Origin: an uncultured Pelagibacteraceae bacterium | GTDB taxonomy: Bacteria; Pseudomonadota; Alphaproteobacteria; Pelagibacterales; Pelagibacteraceae | Reading direction: 5' to 3' | Assembly: GCA_902625035.1 (NCBI GenBank) | Contig: CACNZK010000006.1 | Span: 1-64,000 of the forward strand | DNA length: 64,000 nucleotides | Shown here: one piece after another, positions 54,414 through 63,839 of the stretch | Layout: each line of letters starts with the position of its first letter | Numbering within the stretch: position 1 is the stretch's first letter | Translations under genes and position numbers: made by a program | Notes under the pieces: generated by a model | The model's database searches: none | Seen by the model: only the letters and a program-made list of their open reading frames with translations | Told to the model about the DNA's origin: nothing

Positions 54414-55639
54414 TTTATTTCAACTTTGATATGTCTTTTTTTTCCCAAAGATAATTTGATCGTATTATCTTCAAATAATTTTTCACTAATTATTAGTTTT
54501 TCATCATTGATAATTTGATTATTAATTCTGACACCATTACCTTTAATTAATCTTCTTATCTCACTTTTAGATTTTTCTAATTTTGAAAGAATTATTAAAT
54601 CAACAATACTTAACTTGTCATTCAATTGATTTTTTTTAATTGAAACAGAAGGCAATGCAGAACCCATTGAATTTTCTGAAAATGTTTTTTTCGCAGTTTC
54701 TTCACTTTTTTTTGCTTCTTGTTCTCCATGAAGCATAGAAGTAGTTTGATTTGCTAAAACAATTTTTTGTTCATTAATATTTTTTTCTTTAATTTTCTCA
54801 ATTTCATTAATACTTAAATCTGTAAAAAATTTCATGAATTTCGACACATCTCTATCATCTATATTTCTCCAAAATTGCCAGTAATCATATGGTGTTAAAA
54901 ATTTTTCATCTAACCATATTGCTCCATTTTCAGTTTTTCCCATTTTAGCACCTGTCGCTAAAGTGATTAAAGGGGTGGTTAAACCATATGTTTGTTGATT
55001 AGAATGTCTTTTAATTAAATCTACACCATTAACTATATTACCCCATTGATCAGATCCACCGATTTGCAATGCACAATTTTCTTTTTTATTAAGTTCTAAA
55101 AAATCGTAAGCTTGTAAAATCATATAATTAAACTCCATGTAACTTAGAGATTGCTCTCTATCCAATCTTGTTTTTACACTTTCAAATGTTAACATCTTAT
55201 TTATTGTAAAATGTTTTCCAATATCTCTTAAAAAGGAGATATAATTTAAACCTTTGAGCCACTCATAGTTGTTGACAAATATCGGTTTTATATTTTTATC
55301 ATTCGTATCTAAAAATTTTTTTAAAATTCTTTTAATATTTTTAGAATTTTTTTCAATTTCATCTTCACTTAAAATTTTTCTTGTTTTATCTTTACCAGAT
55401 GGGTCTCCAATTCTTGTAGTTCCTCCACCTAATAATACAATTGGTTGGTGACCATGTTTTTGAAGCATTCGTAAACACATAATTTGTAGGAGACTGCCAA
55501 CATGTAAACTTTCAGCTGTGCAATCAAAACCAATGTAGGCTTTAATTTTTTTTTTATCTAATAAAGAAGATAGCTCATTCTCATCGGTACATTGATAAAA
55601 GTAGCCTCTATCTTTAAATTCTTTTAAAAATTTATTCAT
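54410..55639 (-). CDS. tyrS: Tyrosyl-tRNA synthetase
   Basis: A 409-aa class I TyrRS: HVGSLLQIMCLR (HIGH-like), YGFDCTAES-type start (AYIGFDCTAESLHVG), QIGGSDQWGNIVNG, KMGKT (KMSKS-like) and a C-terminal S4 domain (KSEIRRLIKGNGVRIN). It charges tRNA-Tyr. It is divergent from anmK over 47 bp. Confidence 0.96.
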   Translation of the reverse strand: MNKFLKEFKDRGYFYQCTDENELSSLLDKKKIKAYIGFDCTAESLHVGSLLQIMCLRMLQKHGHQPIVLLGGGTTRIGDPSGKDKTRKILSEDEIEKNSKNIKRILKKFLDTNDKNIKPIFVNNYEWLKGLNYISFLRDIGKHFTINKMLTFESVKTRLDREQSLSYMEFNYMILQAYDFLELNKKENCALQIGGSDQWGNIVNGVDLIKRHSNQQTYGLTTPLITLATGAKMGKTENGAIWLDEKFLTPYDYWQFWRNIDDRDVSKFMKFFTDLSINEIEKIKEKNINEQKIVLANQTTSMLHGEQEAKKSEETAKKTFSENSMGSALPSVSIKKNQLNDKLSIVDLIILSKLEKSKSEIRRLIKGNGVRINNQIINDEKLIISEKLFEDNTIKLSLGKKRHIKVEIN

Positions 55640-55686
55640 AAGCGTATAATTCTACAATATACAAATTTTGTTAAAAAAAAATAACA

Positions 55687-56832
55687 ATGAAAAAAAAGAT
55701 ATTTACCTCAATAGGATTAATGAGTGGTACATCTATGGATGGAGTTGATTTATCTGTTATAAAATCTGATGGTAACAACCAATTTTCCAGTATTTATAAT
55801 ACTTATAAAGAGTTTGATGATGGACTTTACAAGCAATTAATTAGTTTAAGAGATAAAATCATCAATTTTAACGATTTAAAAACTCATTCTATAGAGATTA
55901 ATGATGTAGAAAAAAAATTCACATTATTCAACAGTCATTTAATAAATGAAGTAATTGAATATATTAATGAGGATATTGATTTAATAGGTTTCCACGGTCA
56001 AACAGTGTTTCACGACCCAAAAATTCAAATTTCAAAGCAGTTAGGAGATGGAAGACTTTTATCAAGTTTATTTAAAAAAATTGTTATCAATAATTTTAGA
56101 CAAAATGATTTGAGTCACGGAGGCCAGGGTGCTCCACTTACACCAATATTTCATAATTTGATTTCAAAAATTATCCAAAAAAATTTTAAAATCAAATTGC
56201 CAATTAACATAATTAATATCGGAGGTATTACAAATGTCACCCAAATCAAGGAGGATCTCAATAATTCTATAAACTTTTTTGCTTATGATGTAGGCCCAGG
56301 AAACTGTTTGATAGATGACTGGGTCAGAAATAATAAAGACGTAAAATTTGATAGAGATGGAAACTATGCGAATATTGGAAAAGTTGATGATCTAATTTTA
56401 AATCAAGCAATAGATAACTTTGAGTTTAAATCTTACGAAACATCGTTAGATGTAAAAGATTTTGATACATCATTCGTAAAAGGTTTATCATTTGAGGATG
56501 GGTGTTCGACTTTAACAAAATTTACTGCTCATATAATCGCAGATGGTTTAAGGAAAATTAATAAACAAAATGATGTTAATCCTCATCAATATATATTTTG
56601 CGGAGGTGGAAGAAAAAATAAATCTTTGATGCAATCAATTGAAAATTATTTAGTAGATAAGAATATAATTATAAAAAATATAGATGATTATAATTTTGAT
56701 GGGAATTTTATCGAGTCACAAGCCTTTGCCTATTTAGCTATAAGATCATATTTAAAATTACCAATCTCATTTCCAAGCACTACAAGATGTAAAAAAGCCA
56801 TTTCAGGTGGTGATATTTTACAAAATTTTTAG
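55687..56832 (+). CDS. anmK: Anhydro-N-acetylmuramic acid kinase
   Basis: A 381-aa AnmK: GLMSGTSMDGVD (11-22), VGFHGQT-type IGFHGQTVFHDP, NIGGITNVT and DVGPGNCLIDDW. It phosphorylates anhydroMurNAc from peptidoglycan recycling to MurNAc-6-P. It runs head-on into the hydrolase gene with a 4-nt overlap. Confidence 0.93.
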   Translation: MKKKIFTSIGLMSGTSMDGVDLSVIKSDGNNQFSSIYNTYKEFDDGLYKQLISLRDKIINFNDLKTHSIEINDVEKKFTLFNSHLINEVIEYINEDIDLIGFHGQTVFHDPKIQISKQLGDGRLLSSLFKKIVINNFRQNDLSHGGQGAPLTPIFHNLISKIIQKNFKIKLPINIINIGGITNVTQIKEDLNNSINFFAYDVGPGNCLIDDWVRNNKDVKFDRDGNYANIGKVDDLILNQAIDNFEFKSYETSLDVKDFDTSFVKGLSFEDGCSTLTKFTAHIIADGLRKINKQNDVNPHQYIFCGGGRKNKSLMQSIENYLVDKNIIIKNIDDYNFDGNFIESQAFAYLAIRSYLKLPISFPSTTRCKKAISGGDILQNF

Positions 56833-57485
56833 TAAAGCGCTGTCTCTTTTTTTATATATTTATAAATACATTTTGTTAATTCGGACTCACTTTTTGAAAA
56901 AAAATGATTAGCACCCGGGATAGTTTCAAATTCAACATTAATACCTTTTTGAGCACTTAGTTTATTATCTAAATCTTTAATAAATTCAAAAGGAACTAAT
57001 TCATCTTTTTTTCCATGTACCATTAAGCCTGATGAAGGACATGGTGATAAAAAAGAAAAATCATAAACATTTGGTTGAGGTGAAATTGCAATGAATCTAT
57101 TTATCTCAGGTCTTCTCATTAATAATTGCATTGCAATTAATGAACCAAAAGAGAACCCCGATACCCAACATTGTGAATTATCAAAATTTTCTCTTTCTAA
57201 CCAATCTAGTGCAGCTGCAGCATCTGCCAGTTCTCCTTGACCATTATCAAATTCTCCATCACTTTTACCAACACCTCTAAAATTTACTCTACACACAGAA
57301 AAATCATTTTCCATAAAGGTATGAAAAGTTTCTACAACAACTTTATTATTCATTGTTCCTCCATATTGAGGATGAGGCTGTAGTACTAAAGCAATTGGTG
57401 AAGTACTTTTTTTACTTTTAAAATATTTCGCCTCTAGTCTACCAGCGGGACCAGGAATAAATATTTCTAAAATTTTATTATCCAT
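56829..57485 (-). CDS. Alpha/beta hydrolase next to the suf operon
   Basis: A 218-aa alpha/beta-hydrolase. The nucleophile elbow GFSFGS (about 105-110), an Asp in GKKDELVPF and the His in GANHFF form the triad; HPQYGGTMNNKVV and NFRGVGKSDGEFD are typical of this small group, which alphaproteobacteria often keep beside iscR/suf. Substrate is unknown; esterase or thioesterase activity is possible. It is divergent from iscR across 135 bp. Confidence 0.82.
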   Translation of the reverse strand: MDNKILEIFIPGPAGRLEAKYFKSKKSTSPIALVLQPHPQYGGTMNNKVVVETFHTFMENDFSVCRVNFRGVGKSDGEFDNGQGELADAAAALDWLERENFDNSQCWVSGFSFGSLIAMQLLMRRPEINRFIAISPQPNVYDFSFLSPCPSSGLMVHGKKDELVPFEFIKDLDNKLSAQKGINVEFETIPGANHFFSKSESELTKCIYKYIKKETALY

Positions 57486-57567
57486 AATTGATATTGATAA
57501 TTATTCTCAAAAAAAAATTACGTTTAACACATGTACGTGACAAAATGTTAGTGTTTTTTTATGTTAG

Positions 57568-57601
57568 ATACTTGACTATTTTAGTCGGGTTTATATATAA
57601 C
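57568..57601 (+). promoter_or_regulatory. suf promoter with overlapping IscR type-1 box
   Basis: ATACTTGACTATTTTAGTCG plus GGTTT (57568-57592) matches the IscR type-1 consensus (ATAxYYGACTxWWWYAGTCRRSTAT) with one visible mismatch. TTGACT at 57572-57577 serves as the -35 element and TATATA (57594-57599) as -10, with a 16-nt spacer. Holo-IscR would cover the -35 and repress iscR-suf, matching the regulator encoded 20 bp downstream. Confidence 0.85.
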
Positions 57602-57620
57602 CCTGATAAATATAGGTTTT

Positions 57621-58046
57621 ATGAAACTAACATCTAAAGGCAGATATGCGGTAATGGCTTTAGTTGATCTGGCAAGGTTTGACAGTATAAACCCGGTATC
57701 ACTAAGAGACATATCGCTTAGGCAAGGTATCTCACTTGATTACCTAGAACAAATTTTTTCTAAACTTAGAAAAAAAGAAATTGTTCAAAGTGTTAGAGGT
57801 AATCAGGGAGGTTATGTTTTAAACAAAAAAGCTAAAGAAATTAAACTTACTAATATTTTTGATGCTGTAGATGAAAAAGTAAAAACTGTTCAGTGCAAAA
57901 AAGAGTCTAAAAAAGGTTGCAATGGAAGATCTACAAAATGTTTAACTCATAATTTATGGGATGAGCTTGAAAATCATATTAATGATTTTTTTGAAAAAAA
58001 GAGTTTAGAAGATCTTGTAAAAGAAAATACCGAAAGAAGAATTTAA
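57621..58046 (+). CDS. iscR: Rrf2-family Fe-S cluster regulator IscR
   Basis: A 141-aa winged-helix regulator: [18 protein letters not shown], the recognition helix [29 protein letters not shown], and C92, C100, C107 plus H110 for the cluster. Spacing is C-x7-C-x6-C, longer than E. coli IscR (C-x5-C-x5-C) and close to but not equal to RirA (C-x7-C-x5-C). [14 protein letters not shown] after it is IscR-like. It is the first gene of the suf operon, preceded by an IscR box, so autoregulation is likely. Confidence 0.9.
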   Translation: MKLTSKGRYAVMALVDLARFDSINPVSLRDISLRQGISLDYLEQIFSKLRKKEIVQSVRGNQGGYVLNKKAKEIKLTNIFDAVDEKVKTVQCKKESKKGCNGRSTKCLTHNLWDELENHINDFFEKKSLEDLVKENTERRI

Positions 58047-58048
58047 AG

Positions 58049-59491
58049 ATGGATACAAGAGAAAAAGATATAGAAAAATTAAAAGATTATAAGTACGGTT
58101 TTACTACTGATATAGAAAATATTAAAGCTCCAAAAGGTTTAAACGAAGATGTCATAAAGTTTATTTCTAACATTAAAAAGGAACCACAATGGATGTTAGA
58201 CTTTAGATTAAAAGCTTACGAGAGATTAAAGCTTTTAAAAGAGCCAAACTGGCAAAAGCCGAAGTATCCTAAAATTGATTATCAAGATCTATACTATTAT
58301 TCAGCACCAAAAAGCATGAAGGATAAGCCAAAGAGTTTAGACGAACTTGATCCTAAACTTTTAGAAACATATAAAAAACTTGGAATTCCACTTCAAGAAC
58401 AAGCAAGATTAAACGGAATTGCTGTAGATGCTGTATTTGATTCTGTTTCAGTAGCAACTACTTTTAAAGGCGAATTAACAAAGCATGGAATAATTTTTTG
58501 TTCAATGTCAGAGGCAATTCAAAAACATCCTGATCTTGTAAAAAAATATTTAGGTACAGTAATACCAGTTACAGACCATTTCTTTGCTACACTAAACTCT
58601 GCTGTATTTACAGACGGATCATTTGTTTATATTCCAAAAGGTGTTAAGTGCCCTATGGAACTATCAACTTATTTTAGAATCAATGCGTCTCAAACAGGAC
58701 AATTTGAAAGAACTTTGATTATTGCTGATGAAGGAAGTTATGTGAGTTACCTTGAAGGATGCACTGCTCCAATGAGAGATGAAAATCAATTACATGCTGC
58801 GAATGTTGAATTAATTGCTTTAGATGATGCAGAAATAAAATATTCAACTGTGCAAAATTGGTATCCAGGTGATGAAAATGGCAAGGGAGGGATTTATAAT
58901 TTTGTGACTAAAAGAGGATTATGTAAGGGAAAAAATTCTAAGATTTCTTGGACGCAAGTTGAAACGGGCTCAGCTATAACATGGAAATATCCAAGTTGCA
59001 TATTAAAAGGTGATAATTCAATTGGAGAATTTTACTCTATAGCAATAACAAATAATCATCAAAAAGCAGATACTGGAACTAAGATGATTCATTTAGGAAA
59101 AAATACTAAAAGTAAAATTATTTCCAAAGGTATAAGTGCTGGATTTTCTGATATGACTTACAGAGGCTTAGTAGATATTAATTCAAAAGCTAAAAATTCC
59201 AGTAACTATACACAATGTGACTCATTACTTATGGGAAATAAGTGTGGTGCACATACAGTGCCGTATATTAAAAATAAGAATTTTGACTCCAATATTGCCC
59301 ATGAAGCCACGACATCAAAAATAAGTGAGGAACAATTACATTATTGTCAACAAAGAGGACTGAATCCTGAAGAAGCTGTAGGATTAATTGTAAATGGTTT
59401 TTGTAAGGAAGTATTACAACAATTACCAATGGAGTTTGCGGTCGAAGCTCAGAAACTTGTAGGTATTAGTTTAGAGGGGAGTGTTGGCTAA
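58049..59491 (+). CDS. sufB: Fe-S assembly scaffold subunit SufB
   Basis: A 480-aa Suf[64 protein letters not shown] and the terminal [15 protein letters not shown]. With SufC and SufD it forms the scaffold that assembles and transfers clusters. It starts 2 nt after iscR and overlaps sufC by TAATG. Confidence 0.96.
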   Translation: MDTREKDIEKLKDYKYGFTTDIENIKAPKGLNEDVIKFISNIKKEPQWMLDFRLKAYERLKLLKEPNWQKPKYPKIDYQDLYYYSAPKSMKDKPKSLDELDPKLLETYKKLGIPLQEQARLNGIAVDAVFDSVSVATTFKGELTKHGIIFCSMSEAIQKHPDLVKKYLGTVIPVTDHFFATLNSAVFTDGSFVYIPKGVKCPMELSTYFRINASQTGQFERTLIIADEGSYVSYLEGCTAPMRDENQLHAANVELIALDDAEIKYSTVQNWYPGDENGKGGIYNFVTKRGLCKGKNSKISWTQVETGSAITWKYPSCILKGDNSIGEFYSIAITNNHQKADTGTKMIHLGKNTKSKIISKGISAGFSDMTYRGLVDINSKAKNSSNYTQCDSLLMGNKCGAHTVPYIKNKNFDSNIAHEATTSKISEEQLHYCQQRGLNPEEAVGLIVNGFCKEVLQQLPMEFAVEAQKLVGISLEGSVG

Positions 59492-60225
59492 TGCTTAAAA
59501 TCAATAATTTAAATGCTAACGTTGAAAATAAGACAATATTAAAGGGTTTTTCCTTAGACATAAATCCTGGTGAAGTTCACGCTATTATGGGTCCAAACGG
59601 GTCGGGAAAAAGTACATTATCAAACATTTTATCAGGTAAAAAAGGGTACGAGGTGTCTGGTGAGATCCTATTTGAAAATAAAAATTTATTTGAACTTGAG
59701 ACAGAGGAAAGAGCACATAAAGGGATTTTTTTAGCTTTTCAATATCCATTAGAAATTCCAGGAGTAAATACAAATATATTTTTAAAAACATCATTAAACG
59801 CAATTAGAAAAGCACGTGGAGAAAAAGAATTAGATGCAATTGAATTTTTAAAGCTTGTTAAACAAAAAGCTAAAGAATTAAAATTTGATGAAGAAAAACT
59901 AAATAGACAATTAAATGTTGGTTTTTCTGGAGGGGAAAAAAAGAAAAACGAAATTCTACAAATGTCTATGTTGGCTCCGAAATTATCAATTTTAGATGAA
60001 ACTGACTCAGGTTTAGATATTGACGCTTTAAAAATAGTTGCGGATGGAGTTAATACTTTAAGAAATAAAGATAATTCTTTTTTGATAATAACTCACTATC
60101 AAAGATTATTAGATTACATAAAACCTGACTTTGTCCATGTTTTAATGAATGGAAAAATAATTAGATCTGGTGGCCCAGAATTAGCAATAGAGTTAGAAAA
60201 AAAAGGTTATGAAAGTTTTAATTAA
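59491..60225 (+). CDS. sufC: Fe-S assembly ATPase SufC
   Basis: A 244-aa ABC ATPase: Walker A GPNGSGKST, signature FSGGEKKKNEILQM, Walker B LSILDETDSGLD, all as in SufC. It powers conformational change of SufBCD. It is adjacent (0 nt) to sufD. Confidence 0.96.
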   Translation: MLKINNLNANVENKTILKGFSLDINPGEVHAIMGPNGSGKSTLSNILSGKKGYEVSGEILFENKNLFELETEERAHKGIFLAFQYPLEIPGVNTNIFLKTSLNAIRKARGEKELDAIEFLKLVKQKAKELKFDEEKLNRQLNVGFSGGEKKKNEILQMSMLAPKLSILDETDSGLDIDALKIVADGVNTLRNKDNSFLIITHYQRLLDYIKPDFVHVLMNGKIIRSGGPELAIELEKKGYESFN

Positions 60226-61473
60226 ATGAATGAACAATTACAATTAGATTTTGATAAAATAATAAAGACTTTAAAAATTTCAGAAAAGGAAATTCAATTA
60301 AAAAAAAGTTTTTTAAAGAAATTTATTGAAAACGGCTTTCCAAATAGAAAACAAGAAGATTGGAAATTTTTAGATATCAGTCAAATTATTAAAAAAAATA
60401 TTGGTGAATTAACCTTCTTTAATGATTACTCATTACCAAATAAAATTGATGCATCTATTTTTGTTGATGGTTTAGAGCACAATAAGATTATTTTTATTAA
60501 TGGTAGAATTGAAAAAATTGATTTTAGTTATGAAGATCAAAGTCAAATTGAAATAAATGACGAAATTGGAAAAAATATTAGATTTGATTATGAAAATTCT
60601 TTAATTGATTTAAATAATGCTTTCACTAATAAAGTTTATAAAATTTTAATCAAAAAGAATTATTCGTTAAAGAAACCTTTAATAATCTATCATTCAACAA
60701 ATAATAAGATTAGGTCAAAAAATGTAAATTTAAGTTTAAATTTTGAATTAGAGGAAAATAGTTGCTTAAGACTAGTTGACTATTTTAGTGACAACACAGA
60801 CAAAAATTTTGTAAATATTTTGTATAATTTTAATTTAAAAAAATATTCTATTCTTAAAAATTATAAACTTGATAAGTTAAGAAATAACAATTTAAAGTAC
60901 TCATTTAATAATATTGAGCAAGACGATAATAGTATTTCAGAAACATTTATATTGTCTGCTGGATCAGACTATTTTAAAAATGAAGTTAATTGCAATTTAA
61001 GGGGCCAGTATTCATCTGCTTTCATTAATGGGGTTTTTTCATTAAAAGAAAATCAACAACATGAAATTAGATCTACAATAAATCATTTGGTCGAGAACAC
61101 CAAAAGTTATCAACTTATTAAAAGCGTACTTGGAAAAAATTCAAAATCTGCGTATCAAGGAAGAATTTTTGTAGACTCTAAAGCTCAAAAAACTGATGGC
61201 TATCAGTTAAGTAAAGCAATATTATTAGATGAAACCTCTGAGTTTAATGCAAAACCAGAATTAGAAATTTATGCTGATGATGTAAAATGCTCCCACGGAT
61301 CAGCATCAGGAAGTTTAAATGAAAACTCAATCTTTTATTTAATGTCTCGAGGTTTAAACTATCAACAATCTAAAGAACTTTTAATAAATGGATTTTTACT
61401 CGATGTTGTTGAAAAAATAACAGATTCAGAAATTAGAAATTTAGTTAAAAATATTATTGGATTAAAAGAATGA
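60226..61473 (+). CDS. sufD: Fe-S assembly protein SufD
   Basis: A 415-aa SufD: PNRKQEDWKFLDIS at the N-terminus, SAYQGRIFVDSKAQKTDGYQLSKAILLDE and EIYADDVKCSHGSASGSLNENSIFYLMSRGL near the C-terminus. It pairs with SufB. It overlaps sufS by ATGA. Less conserved in the middle (residues 90-250). Confidence 0.95.
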   Translation: MNEQLQLDFDKIIKTLKISEKEIQLKKSFLKKFIENGFPNRKQEDWKFLDISQIIKKNIGELTFFNDYSLPNKIDASIFVDGLEHNKIIFINGRIEKIDFSYEDQSQIEINDEIGKNIRFDYENSLIDLNNAFTNKVYKILIKKNYSLKKPLIIYHSTNNKIRSKNVNLSLNFELEENSCLRLVDYFSDNTDKNFVNILYNFNLKKYSILKNYKLDKLRNNNLKYSFNNIEQDDNSISETFILSAGSDYFKNEVNCNLRGQYSSAFINGVFSLKENQQHEIRSTINHLVENTKSYQLIKSVLGKNSKSAYQGRIFVDSKAQKTDGYQLSKAILLDETSEFNAKPELEIYADDVKCSHGSASGSLNENSIFYLMSRGLNYQQSKELLINGFLLDVVEKITDSEIRNLVKNIIGLKE

Positions 61474-62690
61474 ATATAAATAATATTAAAAAAGAATTTC
61501 CAATTTTTGATGAAAAAATCCAAAATAATGATTTGGTTTATTTGGATAGTGCCAATTCATCTCAAAAACCCAAGGTAGTTCTAGATAGAATTAATGATTT
61601 TTATTCTAAACAATTTTCAAATGTAGGTAGAAGTATTCATTATTTGGCTGTTGCAGCCACTAATTTGTATGAAAATACAAGATCTTCAGTTCAAAAGTAC
61701 ATAAACGCTAAAGATAAAAATGAAATTGTATTTACCAAAGGTGCTACTGAGGCTCTTAATTTAGTTGCAAATACTCTTGGCCAGGCAATCTTAGAGCCAA
61801 ATGATGAAATTTTAATTACAGAATTAGAGCATCATTCAAATTATGTTCCATGGCATTTTTTAAGAAAATCTAAAAATATTAAAATAAAGTTTGCAGAGGT
61901 TAATGAAGATGGAGATATTCCAATTGAAAATATTGAGAAAGAAATTACAAATAAAACTAAGGTAATAGCAATAACTCATTTATCTAATGTTACTGGTGCA
62001 GTTTTACCAATTAAAGAGATAACTCAATTAGCACATTCAAAAGGTATAGTTGTTGTAGTTGATGGATGTCAGGGAGGACCACATTTAAAATTAGATATGC
62101 AGGACTTGGATTGTGATTTTTATGCAATTTCATGTCATAAAATGTATGGACCAACTGGGCTTGGAGTTTTGTATGGAAAAAAGAAATGGTTAGAGCAGCT
62201 TCCACCATATCAAGGAGGTGGAGGCATGATTAATGAGGTAAAAAAAGATAGAATCTCTTATGGCGAACTTCCAAATAAGTATGAGGCTGGAACAATGGCT
62301 ACAGCACAAGTAATTGCGTTTGATCAATCAATAAAATTTTTAGAAAGTATTGGAATTGAAAATATAATTAAACATGAAAAAGAACTTATAGAATACGGGC
62401 AAGAAATTTTAAAAAAAAATAATTCTGTGAAACTAATTGGAAATCCAAAAGAAAGGGGAGGAGTATTATCTTTTACTGTTGAAGGAGTTCATCCACATGA
62501 TATTGCAACTATCTTAGATGAAACTGGAGTTGCTATAAGAGCGGGGCATCATTGTTGTCAAATACTTCATGACAAGTTGGGAATACCTGCAAGCGCAAGA
62601 GCATCTTTAGGTGTTTATAATAGTAAAGACGATTTAGATAAACTAAATGATGGAATTAATAATTGTAAAAAAATTTTTGATCTGAAATGA
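61470..62690 (+). CDS. sufS: Cysteine desulfurase SufS
   Basis: A 406-aa class V aminotransferase-fold desulfurase: YLDSANSSQKP, ELEHHSNYVPW, PLP lysine K224 in SCHKMYGPTG, and C362 in RAGHHCC. It mobilises sulfur from cysteine. The partner is SufU rather than SufE, since sufU follows with a 4-nt overlap and no sufE is in the window. Confidence 0.96.
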   Translation: MNINNIKKEFPIFDEKIQNNDLVYLDSANSSQKPKVVLDRINDFYSKQFSNVGRSIHYLAVAATNLYENTRSSVQKYINAKDKNEIVFTKGATEALNLVANTLGQAILEPNDEILITELEHHSNYVPWHFLRKSKNIKIKFAEVNEDGDIPIENIEKEITNKTKVIAITHLSNVTGAVLPIKEITQLAHSKGIVVVVDGCQGGPHLKLDMQDLDCDFYAISCHKMYGPTGLGVLYGKKKWLEQLPPYQGGGGMINEVKKDRISYGELPNKYEAGTMATAQVIAFDQSIKFLESIGIENIIKHEKELIEYGQEILKKNNSVKLIGNPKERGGVLSFTVEGVHPHDIATILDETGVAIRAGHHCCQILHDKLGIPASARASLGVYNSKDDLDKLNDGINNCKKIFDLK

Positions 62691-63151
62691 ATTTAAAAGA
62701 ATTATATCAAGAAATAATCTTGGAGCATGGAAAGAATCCAAGAAATTTGGGAAAAACAGAAAATTTTAATAAAGACGCTAAAGGAAACAATCCTTTATGT
62801 GGAGATAATGTTCATGTGTATTTGAAATTAAACGAACAGAGAAAAGTAGAGGATATTTCTTTCGAGGGAAGTGGTTGTGCAATATCGATGGCATCAGCTT
62901 CGATCATGACTGATTTGATTAAAGGCAAAAGTGATAATGAAGCAAAAGAAATAATTGAAGATTTCCTAGGAATGATAAAAGAAAATCCTGAACTTAAAAA
63001 TAATATTTTGAAAGAGGACGATAAAACAAAGTTAATGTGTCTCTCAGGTGTTAAACAGTATCCAATGAGAGTTAAATGTGCTACTTTATCCTGGCATACT
63101 TTAGTATCTGCAATGGAAAATGATGGAAAAGAAATAACTACTGAAAATTAA
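62687..63151 (+). CDS. sufU: SufU-type sulfur-transfer/scaffold protein
   Basis: A 154-aa IscU-fold protein with the zinc/sulfur-acceptor residues C38, D40 (NPLCGD), C64 (GSGCAIS) and C131 (VKCATLSW). The insert between C64 and C131 (about 18 residues more than IscU) is the SufU hallmark. It accepts persulfide from SufS. It overlaps sufS by ATGA. Confidence 0.92.
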   Translation: MNLKELYQEIILEHGKNPRNLGKTENFNKDAKGNNPLCGDNVHVYLKLNEQRKVEDISFEGSGCAISMASASIMTDLIKGKSDNEAKEIIEDFLGMIKENPELKNNILKEDDKTKLMCLSGVKQYPMRVKCATLSWHTLVSAMENDGKEITTEN

Positions 63152-63153
63152 AC

Positions 63154-63450
63154 ATGGATATAAAAGACAAAATAATTGATGAAATTAGAAAAATCTATGA
63201 CCCCGAGATCCCGGTTAATATTTATGAACTTGGTTTAATTTATGATATTGAAGTTAGTGGTAAAAAAGCTAAAATTAAAATGACATTAACTACACCGAAT
63301 TGTCCAGTTGCAGAAAGTTTACCTAAAGAGGTAAAAGAAAGCGCGATGCAAGTTGAGGAAATTGATGAGGTTGATCTTGAATTAGTTTGGGATCCTCCCT
63401 GGAATAAAGATATGATGTCAGATGCTGCAAAATTGGAGTTAAATTTGTAA
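63154..63450 (+). CDS. sufT: SufT / MIP18-family protein
   Basis: A 98-aa DUF59 protein: YDPEIPVNIYELGLIYDI and TLTTPNCPVAESL with the conserved C50. SufT helps Fe-S cluster maturation under high demand. It lies between sufU (2 nt) and the A-type carrier (overlap 1 nt). Confidence 0.92.
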   Translation: MDIKDKIIDEIRKIYDPEIPVNIYELGLIYDIEVSGKKAKIKMTLTTPNCPVAESLPKEVKESAMQVEEIDEVDLELVWDPPWNKDMMSDAAKLELNL

Positions 63451-63782
63451 TGAGTCCTATAATAAAGTTGAGTGATAATGCTGCTACAAGAATAAAAGAA
63501 ATAATATCTAATGCTGAGACAAATGCAATTGGTGTCAGAGTTTCAGTTAAATCTGGAGGTTGTGCAGGAATGTCGTATGTTATGGAATATTCTAAAGAAG
63601 TTAACCCCAACGATGAAGTAATTGAGGACAAAGGTGTAAAAGTTTATATCGATTCTGCAGCTGTTATGTATCTTTTAGGTACAGAAATGGATTACAAAAA
63701 AGAGGATTTTTCCTCATCTTTTGTCTTTAATAATCCCAATGAAACCGAGCGATGTGGCTGTGGAGAGTCATTCAAAGTATAG
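63450..63782 (+). CDS. sufA: A-type Fe-S carrier SufA/IscA-like
   Basis: A 110-aa HesB-family protein with C38 (SGGCAGM) and C102/C104 (RCGCGESF). It carries assembled clusters to client proteins. Last gene of the suf operon. Confidence 0.93.
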   Translation: MSPIIKLSDNAATRIKEIISNAETNAIGVRVSVKSGGCAGMSYVMEYSKEVNPNDEVIEDKGVKVYIDSAAVMYLLGTEMDYKKEDFSSSFVFNNPNETERCGCGESFKV

Positions 63783-63804
63783 TCCTATTTTGGACATATC
63801 AGAG

Positions 63805-63834
63805 TTGCAATAAACGCATAGATAATATATTATC
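63805..63834 (+). promoter_or_regulatory. Candidate promoter and palindrome before the last gene
   Basis: TTGCAA (63805-63810) and TATTAT (63828-63833) are spaced by 17 nt and fit a sigma-70-type promoter. A perfect 14-bp palindrome GATAATATATTATC spans 63821-63834, overlapping the -10, and might be an operator. Such AT palindromes also arise by chance here. Confidence 0.4.
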
Positions 63835-63839
63835 TTTTC

